This document shows, in pieces, positions 55,971 through 64,000 of a DNA stretch of 64,000 nucleotides. This DNA is from Elephas maximus indicus (Eukaryota > Chordata > Mammalia > Proboscidea > Elephantidae), in the NCBI RefSeq assembly GCF_024166365.1, contig NC_064841.1, forward strand, positions 28,450,001 through 28,514,000, in the 5' to 3' direction. The position numbers and the translations under genes are program-made. The stretch's first letter is position 1. The number at the start of each line of letters is the position of its first letter. Under the pieces are notes generated by a model. That model did not search any database. It was not told where the DNA came from and saw nothing but the letters and a program-made list of their open reading frames with translations.

Positions 55971-57041
55971 TATAAAAAGTAAAGACGGGTTGAAAAAAAT
56001 CACTTCCCTCTGATGCCAAATCTCTGGTCACTAGACTTCTGCACCTCACCGTGTAGTCCGTGGAAGAGTAGCATGGACACCACCCGGGATCTCTGTAGTT
56101 AGAAATGCAGAATCTCAGGCTCCATCCCAGACCTCTCTACAAAATCACGATCCACATTAAAGTTTGAGAAAGTTTCACGAGACCACCTGGCTTCTCAAAC
56201 AGACCGATGACATATGTGGTCATCTTCACATCTGACCTGGTTCCTGAATGAGTGCCCAACACAGGCCCCGGCCCCCACACACACCACATATACACCTACA
56301 ACAGCTAAAGCCCCAGGCAAATTCATCACCTTTTCTCTGTATGTAGGTCACTGGCTTATTCCACCACTATGACCTGACAATATTGTATCATAACTAATTG
56401 TACATATGATCATTTTCTGTGCCAGAGTATATACTCTTGAGGGCAGGATCGGTCTTGATCATTTTTGTGTCCTGTGTGCCAGTAAGTTAAATGATAATTG
56501 ATTAAATGAATAAATTTAGGAGTACTTCCTTAGTATGTTAATATTTTCCTTTTGTTATCTCTTTCTCAAATGTAGTCCTGGCCACCAGAGCTGATACTCC
56601 TCACTTGAGAAACACACCTACAGTGAATTTAATGAGCTCTTAATACATTTTTTTTATATATGTGCTGGAGCTTAACCCATCCGAGGAGAAATGCCACTAC
56701 AGTGTGGGAATCTCTGGCATTCTTAGTTAGCCTCATGGCTTTTGGCAAGTTCCTTCAAATCCCTGAGTTTCCACTTCCTATCAAAGACAGGTAAAGTATG
56801 AGTGCTAAAATACAGGAATTTTTCACCTATCGTGATCTGCTCTTTATATTTCTATTAACCCCAAACTTGTTCTTTACCCAAAGCCCTAAACCTAAAGAGG
56901 AAAAACATCAGGAGAAGAAGACAAACATGTTTCATAACTGATCTTAATCATATAAAGAAAGGAGAAACCACTGTGAGAAAGTCATTCGCATTGATGAAGT
57001 TTGAGGAGGTGTTCTTAATTGTGCTAAAGATACTGAATTGG
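55971..57041. other. Mostly unique; MER5-like and L2/MIR-like traces
   Basis: 56095-56190 ('aaatgcagaatctcaggctc', 'cacattaaagtttgagaaag') looks like MER5A. 56430-56515 resembles an L2 tail and 56690-56790 a degraded MIR. No gene seen. Confidence 0.5.
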
Positions 57042-57207
57042 TCCAAAACCAAAACCAAACCCACTGCCGTGGAATCAACTTTGACTCATAGCCACCCTAT
57101 AGGACAGAGTAGAACTGCCCCAGGTTTCCAGAGAGTGGGTGGTAGATTCAAACTGCTGACCTTTTGGTTAGAGCTGAGCTATTAGCCACTGTGCCACCAG
57201 GGTGCCA
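57042..57207 (-). repeat. AfroSINE, short subfamily
   Basis: 'ccaaaaccaaaccc' tail, 'gacagagtagaactgcccc' core and 'gtgccaccagggtgcca' head. Flanks 'actgaattgg' / 'actaaattgg'. Confidence 0.93.
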
Positions 57208-57470
57208 CTAAATTGGCCAGTTGCGTAGAGAACTGTGTTCACTTCTGGAAAGTAGACAGAGATATAGGAACATACTCTCAGCTTTCTATAGCAATTCTCA
57301 ACTATGTTGTCTCAATGACAAAGTTGTGAGGTATGTCTGACATCTTTGTTAGTAAAGAGTTATAATAAATTGAAGTTTGCAAATGGCTTTTTTAAAAAGT
57401 AAGTATTAGGGTGGATCCAAGTTTATCCTGATCACTGTCACTAATTTCTATCACATTATGGTCCTTAGAC

Positions 57471-57642
57471 TGGAACCCTGGTGGTGCAGTGGTTAAGAAC
57501 TTGGCTGCTAACCAATAGGTTGGCAGTTCAAATCCACCAGCTGCTCCTTGGGCACCCTATGGGGCAATTCTACTCTGTCCTATAAAGGGTCACTAAAAAC
57601 TAGGAGTCGGAATTTACTCGACAGCAAAGGGTTTGGTCTGTG
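57471..57642 (+). repeat. AfroSINE, short subfamily
   Basis: 'tggaaccctggtggtgcagt' head, 'ggggcaattctactctgtcc' core with a short extra segment near 57590, tail 'cagcaaagggtttgg'. Flanks 'tccttagac' / 'tccttagag'. Confidence 0.92.
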
Positions 57643-57654
57643 TTCCTTAGAGGG

Positions 57655-57905
57655 GAAAATGGCGAGACTTGGACTCGGACACATCATCAAGAAAGACCAA
57701 TCAATAGAAAAAAAATATCATGTTTGGTAAAGTAGAGGATCAGCAAAAATGAGGGAAAATTTCAATGACCTGGATGGACACATTAGCCACAACAACAGAT
57801 TCAAACATACTGATGAACATGAGGATGGGTAGGACCAGGCAACGTTTGGTTCTGTTTTATGTAAGGCTGCCATGATTAGGAGCCTATCCAATAATGACAA
57901 CAATG
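57655..57905 (+). repeat. BovB-like RTE LINE 3' end
   Basis: 'ggacacatcatcaagaaaga' and 'catgtttggtaaagtagagg' align in order with the 55335-55560 part of the other copy. Ends 'caataatgacaacaa'. Confidence 0.8.
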
Positions 57906-58389
57906 CTTTCTTGAAAAGGAAAGAGGGATAAGTTATGGAGAACTCTCAGGGAATTTCTTATAATCAAGGGCTTGTCTCTGCTACAGCCCTGAAATTTAGG
58001 TTTGACCAAAGGTTGTGTGGTTCACATGCATGTGAAAGTCATTTCTCTTGTGTGTTTGGGGGAAAAGGTTTGAGATGTGGTACATGTGGAGATGCTGACA
58101 ATCAAAGTTTGGCAGACAGAGAGTTTCCTTGTGAGGCTTCTGTGGCCTGTTGAAGAAAGTAACATATTGGGAAGGTAATCCAAGGCTGAATAAAGGGAAT
58201 GGGTGGTATTTATTTAAAATGTTTCCTTTGGTTAGAGAGGATTTGATGATTGTGGTTTCCCCTACGACTTCAGTGCTTAAGATCCAAGTGTTTTAATGAC
58301 TGTGATATATAGTAAGAAATACATTTTACAAAGTAACCGTGGTGTGTATGTATATAAAATGGTATGTATATATACATATACACAAACAT
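57906..58389. other. Unique sequence, no gene seen
   Basis: No recognised repeat or exon; AT-rich near its right edge. Confidence 0.45.
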
Positions 58390-58548
58390 GGAAACCCTGG
58401 TGGTGTAGTGGTTAAGAGTTCGGCTGCTAACCAAAAGGTCAGCAGTTTGAATCCACCAGGTGCTTTTTGGAAACCCTGTGGGGCAGTTCTACTCTGTCCC
58501 ATAGGGTTGCTGAGTTGGAATCGATGGCAATGAGTTTAGTTTTTTATG
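58390..58548 (+). repeat. AfroSINE, young short subfamily
   Basis: 'ggaaaccctggtggtgtagt' to 'atcgatggcaatgagttta'. Flanks are TA/CA-rich and similar to each other. Confidence 0.93.
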
Positions 58549-58576
58549 GTTTTATGTATATACACACTCACATATA

Positions 58577-58770
58577 TGGCATCCCTGAGTTGCACTAATG
58601 ATTAAGCACTCAAGCTGAAACTTTGGCAGTTCAAACCCACCCAGAGACTCCTCGGTCTGTTTCTGAAAAGTCAGAGCCTTGAAAACCCTATGGAGCTGTT
58701 CTATTCTACATACACAGGGTGGCCATGAGTAGCAATCGACATGAGAGCAACTAACAACATCAACAACGTA
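58577..58770 (+). repeat. AfroSINE, older long subfamily
   Basis: 'ggcatccctgagttgcacta' head, 'ctcggtctgtttctgaaaag' block, 'agcaactaacaacatcaaca' tail. Confidence 0.88.
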
Positions 58771-58780
58771 CATATATAAA

Positions 58781-60001
58781 AATGGTTTATATATGGGTGT
58801 ATAGATAAATAAAACTTAAAAGTCCATGAAACCATGCTAACTCTTACTACGTGTTAGGCACTGATGCTTTTTATTTGATTTCAGTTTTTGAAATTGCTGA
58901 TTACAAACACAAAATTGATTTCATGACCATTAATGGGTCACAACTTAGAGTTTTAAACTATTGCTTTAGAGTATGTTCATTTTTTGACCTTGAACAGTTG
59001 CTTACTACAAATTAGCTGAAAATAATCAATCTAGTATCCTCTTTTACAGATAGGGGCTAGAGTCTTGGCCAACAGGCCATGACAGCTGTCTTAGCAGCAC
59101 TAGATGACTGGTTGGCCACAAGAAACAAAATAAAAACACTCCTTTCCATTTAAAAAACTCAATGAATCCAACAAAACATGCAGCCAAGCAGCTGTTGTTA
59201 AGTCATTCATAAACATATTGTTCTAATTTATCCAAAATTTATAAACTACTATATTATTGTGTTGGTCAAGTCAGTTGAAAAGAATTAACAAAAGATCATT
59301 ACAGCATTATTTTGACATACATTCTTATTAATAACATGGTGGCAGGAATTTTAATGTTATTTTTCTCTAGCTTATGTAGAAATTCGATATAAGAATAGCT
59401 GATCCTCTTCAAAGTTTGTTCATCTATTTTTGCATCAAGGGATTCCAAATTATAGGATAAAACTTCTGTGTTTCAAGTTTCAAATTCTGCATCATCAAGG
59501 CAGGTTTCTATGTTTAATGTAATTTTTTATGCTAGTCCTAAAGCATCCCTACACTAAAAGAACTTTCCCAGATATTTGTCAGCTGGTATTAACTATTTGG
59601 CCTCACTGTGATTTTCTTTAATAAAAATAAGCAGGAGGAAAAAGAAGTGTTGGTTTTTTAAAATTTCAAATAAATGTTTCTTTTTTGGCAGTTCTTGAAA
59701 AAATCTGTTTTGAGATACAGAGTCTATTGCCATATACTAATTCCAACTAGTGGAATTTAGGAAGCAACCCCTGCAGAGTATGAGAGAGAGATGGAATGAC
59801 TACAAAATATAACAGGGAGCTCAGCAGAGGCAGGACCTTGAGTTTCTAAAATAACTAGGCTGCTGTTTTGAAGGTGACAAGTGGCTTCTGATTTATAGAG
59901 TAGAAACTGGGTTTGGTGTGCTTTTAATCAAACTGATTTTTTACTTTTGGGAAAGGACTGAGTGTAGGGAAGTAACCCTAATACAGAGGCTTGAGAACTA
60001 A
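58781..60001. other. Unique AT-rich sequence, no gene seen
   Basis: About 1.2 kb of single-copy-looking sequence. Confidence 0.5.
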
Positions 60002-60207
60002 CCAGCTGCCATTGAGTCAACCCTGACTCATGGTGACCTCATGTGTGTCAGAGTAGAACAGTGCTCCATAGAGCTTTTAATGACTGATTTTTCAGAAGTA
60101 GATTGCCAGGCCTTTCTTCTGAAGTACCTAGAGGGTGGACTCAAATCTCCACCCTTTCGGTTAGCAGCCAAGCACATTACCCATTTGTATCACCCAGAGA
60201 CTCTGAT
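60002..60207 (-). repeat. AfroSINE, older subfamily
   Basis: 'agctgccattgagtcaaccc' tail, 'agagtagaacagtgctccat' core, 'agaagtagattgccaggcc' block and 'tatcacccagagactc' head. Confidence 0.9.
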
Positions 60208-60377
60208 GCTTGAGAAGGAGAAGCTGAATGTTCTGCTTAGTAATGTAAATTGAGTGTATCAGTAAGACTCTGTTCCTGTGTAATTTGAATTTTTTTTCTT
60301 AAATCAATATTTGAATTTAGACTATTCTAGGCCTTAAAAATAAATGTTTATTCATAAATTATTATTTTTTCTTTTAG

Positions 60378-60484
60378 TGGTGACTAGAGATACAGAGTCA
60401 AGATTGTACAATGTCAAGAAGCTGAGCAGACCTACTCTCATGCTGGGGGAAACACAACCAAACATGCGAAAGAAAAGGAACTGA
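60378..60484 (+). other. Candidate terminal coding exon (weak)
   Basis: A strong pyrimidine tract 'attattttttcttttag' ends at 60377. Only the third frame is open, giving 34 codons to TGA at 60482: 'VTRDTESRLYNVKKLSRPTL' at its start and a basic 'MRKKRN' end. Composition is protein-like, but no gene was recognised and no poly-A signal was noted close by. Confidence 0.25.
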
Positions 60485-60614
60485 AATGGGTTTAGTTCAG
60501 CCCACATGGTGGATTTTGGGAACTATCCTGATATATGTTGTGGTTGAGTTAAATGGGCTGAGGAGCTAGTCCATATCCAGAATGGGATGAGAGTTCTGAG
60601 GAGAATTTATATAC

Positions 60615-60768
60615 CAAACCCTGGTGGCACAGTGGTTAAGAGCTATGGTTGCTAACCAAAAGGTCAACAGTTCAAATCTACCAGGCACTCCTTGGAAACC
60701 CTATAGGGCAGTTCTACTCTGTCCTATAGGGTTGCTATGAGTTGGAAGTGACTTGATGGCGATAGATA
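60615..60768 (+). repeat. AfroSINE, young short subfamily
   Basis: 'aaccctggtggcacagtggt' head, 'agggcagttctactctgtcc' core and 'gaagtgacttgatggcgata' tail. Confidence 0.93.
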
Positions 60769-61632
60769 TCGTCATTCATCTTGGAATAAGATTAGTTCTG
60801 AGGTAGGACAAGGGACAGGCCTTTGAGAAAAAGACCCTTTCCTCCAGGATTAAGGGGACGGCTGGGTCTGGATTTCCACTGATGAGGGTTCAATTATTCC
60901 TCACAGGAGAACCGCTCAGAGAGATTCTGAGGTAGAGTTTGGGTCTCTTGAGTTTGAACATTAGTACATCTAGTGGCTGTAAGTAAGTTACTATTTTTCT
61001 TATATTTCTATTAATGCCAGATCTTTAATAGAGCCTCTCTGAAATCAAGCCTGGTCTCATTTGTAAGGTGGGACACTGGACAGCCAGGATGAGGGGGTCT
61101 GAGCAGCAGCACCAGTGGAGAGAGAGCTCTATATGGAGCAGAGCAGGGGTGGTGGTAAGAGAGCGCCATGTCCCTGTGGAGCTCGCACTCTACCATAAGC
61201 CACAGAAGCCGTGTGATGGCAAGATGGGGAGGCTAGATGGAAGAGCCAGTTAGACATGTCCAGGAAAACTCATGGCGGAAATCTCAGAAATAGCATACAG
61301 ACCATTTTGAGGGAAATTAACTTCTGGCAAGTGGGTAGTTTGGGAATAGAATTTGAGGTCAGGTACATATAGATTAACCCATCACTAACACATCCCCTTT
61401 GTAATATCATAAAATATTTGGGTAGGTAATCATTTTAATCACATTAGAAAAATCCTGAGCTTTTGTCTTTTTTTTAGTATTGATAAAAAAATTCACTAGC
61501 CAAATATGAACTCATAGGCAAAGAAACAAACTTGTCTTCCAGTTGTACTTAGTTTAGCACAAAATAAGTTTTTCTTCTTCCCTATCTTAGAGTCCCTCTT
61601 TCTGGTGTTCCCAGCACAATCTTTCCATAAAC
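60769..61632. other. Unique sequence, no gene recognised
   Basis: Overlapping short frames on both strands at 61011-61253, none with a domain. Confidence 0.45.
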
Positions 61633-61791
61633 CAAAAAACCCAAACCCGTTGCCACTGAGTTGATTCCAATGTGACCCTATAGGACAGAGGAGAACTGCC
61701 CCATAGAGTTTCCAAGGAGCACCTGGTGGATTTGAACTGCTGACCTTTTGGTTAGCAGCCATAGCACTTAGCTATACCACCAGGGTTTCCA
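61633..61791 (-). repeat. AfroSINE, young short subfamily
   Basis: 'aacccgttgccactgagttg' tail, 'gacagaggagaactgcccc' core and 'ataccaccagggtttcc' head. Confidence 0.93.
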
Positions 61792-62141
61792 TCCCTTCCA
61801 CAGCATCTCTTAAAGACAGGGTAGAGTAGACTAACTGGCTAGAACATAGGGGAAGCTGTTGGTGAAAGAGGAGAAATTTCCACTCTCTGCTTACTCCTCC
61901 ATAACTCTAATCCTAGAAGTCAGAGAAGCAGCAAACCACCTTGGTCCCTCCCCTGCCCCAAGCTCTCAGTCAGATGCAATTCAGTTTGTAGCTAAGCCTG
62001 TCGATGAAGACAAATGGTAGACACAGGATAAAAAACAATGGAGATCTGAAACTTATTTTCAAATGATTTAGTCAAAATTAAAATAAGTGAAATAAATATT
62101 TATTTTGCATATATGTATGTGTATCCACCCACATCATCGTT

Positions 62142-62341
62142 CTTAGGTGCCATCGAGTTGATTTGGACTCATAGAAACCCCATGTGACAGAGTAGAATGG
62201 CCCCATAGGGTTTTCTGGGCTATAATCCTTAAGGGAGAAGATCACCAGGTCTTATACTTGAGACGCTACTAGGTGGGCTTGAAACGCCAACCTTTTAGAT
62301 AACAGCCATGTACTTAACTGTTGCACCTCCAAGGCTCCTTG
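62142..62341 (-). repeat. AfroSINE, long subfamily
   Basis: 'taggtgccatcgagttgatt' tail, 'agagtagaatggccccatag' core, 'gctataatccttaagggaga' block and 'gcacctccaaggctcc' head. Confidence 0.9.
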
Positions 62342-62638
62342 TAGACACACACACATATACACAGAAAGGGTGAGAGAGAAAGGTAGCACATGTCTACAGT
62401 TGGTAACTAGGGGAAGGAGGAAAGAGTATTTGTTATACTAGTCTTCCAACTTTTCTGAAGGTTTGAAAATTTTTTTTTTTAATTAAAAGCGAGAAAAAAA
62501 AAACAGCAATAGAGAATTTCTTAGTCCTTAGAAGTGATGATCAGGGCACAAATGTAAATTAAATGAGATTACTATGTTTAGCTATACAGTAGGTAACATG
62601 GGTTTTAAATTTAGGAGGGATTCACCTATCTGTTGAAT

Positions 62639-62842
62639 AAACCAGTTGCTATGGACTTGTCTCTGACTCATTAGGACCCCGTGTGTATCGTAGTAGAACT
62701 GTGCTCCATAGGGTTTTCAATGGCTGATTTGTTGGAAGTACATCTCCAGGCCTTTATCTAAGGTGCCTCTGAGTGGACTTGAACCTTTAGCCTTTGGATT
62801 AGCAGCCAAGCACGTTAACCATTTGCACCATCCAGTGGTTCC
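62639..62842 (-). repeat. AfroSINE, older subfamily
   Basis: 'accagttgctatggacttgt' tail, 'gtagtagaactgtgctccat' core and 'gcaccatccagtggttcc' head. Flanks 'tgttgaata' / 'cattgaata'. Confidence 0.9.
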
Positions 62843-63076
62843 ATTCATTGAATAGCACAAATTAAAATACTTTTATTCCCACTGAAAGAACATAGCAAGG
62901 GAACATCTGGAGGGTTTAGTCCTCTCCTCTTACCCACGTAATCCTGGAGCCCTCATCTGCCATTCCTCTTGGGGCTCTGTGGACACCAGTATCCCCATGT
63001 CCCAGCCCTTGAGTAGAGGCTTAGGGGAAGGAAGATAGGGTGTCCTCTCCATCCTCACTAGGCAGGGTGAGTGAGG

Positions 63077-63205
63077 GCCAGCAGCATCAGCATCCTCTGA
63101 GGGGTTTTCAAAATGCAGACTCTCTCACTGCAGCCCTAGACCCACTGAATCAGAATGTGCATTTTAACAGGATCCCCAGATGATTTACACACACTGTACA
63201 GTTTC
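63077..63205 (+). repeat. MER5A-like fragment
   Basis: 'cagcatcagcatcctctgag', 'cactgaatcagaatgtgcat', 'aacaggatccccagatgatt'. Confidence 0.75.
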
Positions 63206-63739
63206 ACCTCTGTTAGGATAAAAATGGGCCTGCCTTAAATCTTACCATGCTGGCTTATAAGTAAAACCAAGATAAAGAACCAAAATATTTCTTGGGACCT
63301 AGACTAATACTTACACTTAAATATTCTTTACCAACATTTAAAAGAGAAACTTCTTTTTTTCCTAATCAAATATAAGTAGCTTATTTCATCAAAACATTTT
63401 TCTCTCTTTTTATTGAGAATGATAGTGATTTTCCACATGTGAGCTAAGTATCTTCCACGCATTATTCTGATCATGGCGAGAGAAAATTTTTAGATGGTAA
63501 GTCTTATAAACTAAAGATCTTTTTACTTTTGGAAAATACTATTCTAAAGTAGAAAATGATTCCAGTTCAAGTACTTTAATAAGTTCCAAAATATGTAAAA
63601 ATGTGCCGCAGGTTGTAAAGCTTGTTGGAAAATCTTGACATTTATCATCCTTTTCTCAGTAGTCCTATAACTAGAGAAAGTGGTTTGCAAATAGTTCAAA
63701 ATTTAGAAATGCTTTTTTTCCCCTTTTTTTATTCTGCAG

Positions 63740-63831
63740 ACTGTGCCACCATAGCTAAGGAAAATAAGAGGAAAAGGCCTCTCCCGTCTTCTTCAGAGTT
63801 GACTCAAGGACTTAACGGTGACTGCTTTTAA
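63740..63831 (+). other. Candidate terminal coding exon (moderate-weak)
   Basis: A long pyrimidine tract 'cccctttttttattctgcag' ends at 63739. Only the third frame is open: it starts CATIAKENKRKRPLPSSSEL and ends NGDCF before TAA at 63829. An AATAAA follows at 63938, giving a plausible short 3' UTR. The basic cluster KRKR is nuclear-signal-like. The exon starts in the same phase as the candidate at 60378. Gene not recognised. Confidence 0.3.
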
Positions 63832-64000
63832 AAAGAGCTACACGGCATAGAGCTCACGTAGCAGAGGCGTAGATGTATTTGTGATTGGAAATTTTAGTGA
63901 AGTCCCTGCTAGGATGAAAACTGTGGGCCTTCTGCTGAATAAATATGTCCAGTGTAATTATTAAACTTACAAAATGCCAAAGGACAAACAAAAAACCCCT

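Noticed and set aside
58364-58790. Another serial SINE insertion site
   Set aside because: The flanks are TA/CA-rich and low complexity, so shared target copies cannot be separated from chance.

Overview
The window looks like nuclear DNA from an afrotherian mammal, most likely a proboscidean (elephant or close relative). About 45 copies of an AfroSINE-type tRNA-like retroposon are scattered on both strands; the commonest form runs from 'ccctggtgg..agtggttaag' to 'atgagtcggaatcgactc'. There is also a BovB-like RTE LINE, a young L1 3' UTR type, old L1M, L2, MIR, MaLR/MLT1, MER5A, MER20 and MER2-like relics. The species call is inference from repeat content recalled from established families; no database was searched.

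No intact protein-coding gene, rRNA, functional tRNA, CRISPR array or operon was found. Nearly all long open frames fall inside repeats or in AT-rich or pyrimidine-rich sequence. The best gene-like item is a broken pogo/CENP-B-type helix-turn-helix domain on the minus strand at 41318-41729. Three short exon-like segments on the plus strand (about 40755, 60378 and 63740) have good splice acceptors and open frames, but their genes were not recognised.

Layout: 1-3.7 kb is an old L1 carrying three SINEs stacked at one target, plus a solo LTR. 4.2-8.7 kb holds a MaLR-like LTR, decayed L1 ORF2 and a nested L1 (SINE, MLT1 LTR and young L1 3' end inside it). 8.9-14.1 kb is L1, SINEs, an RTE copy and L2. 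14-22 kb is mostly unannotated sequence with SINEs, two L1 3' UTR insertions, MER5A, MIR and MER20. 22.2-25.0 kb is one long L2 interrupted by an unidentified 215-bp element and two SINEs. 26.7-28.0 kb is a retroposed composite (L1 end + SINE fragment + LTR piece + poly-A) inside one target duplication. 28-39 kb holds MLT1/MaLR LTRs, L1M, MIR and L2 in otherwise unique sequence. 39-45 kb is the most unique stretch and contains the pogo relic. 45-54 kb is L1 with a MER2-like transposon, then serial SINE clusters including a tRNA-Gly-headed SINE. 54.4-57.9 kb has an RTE copy nested in a SINE and a second RTE tail. 58-64 kb is unique sequence with SINEs and two exon-like segments.

The most informative pattern is mechanistic. 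AfroSINEs repeatedly reuse one target site, SINE and RTE share the same 3' end (suggesting RTE machinery mobilises the SINE), and many insertion boundaries can be fixed from target duplications read directly in the sequence.
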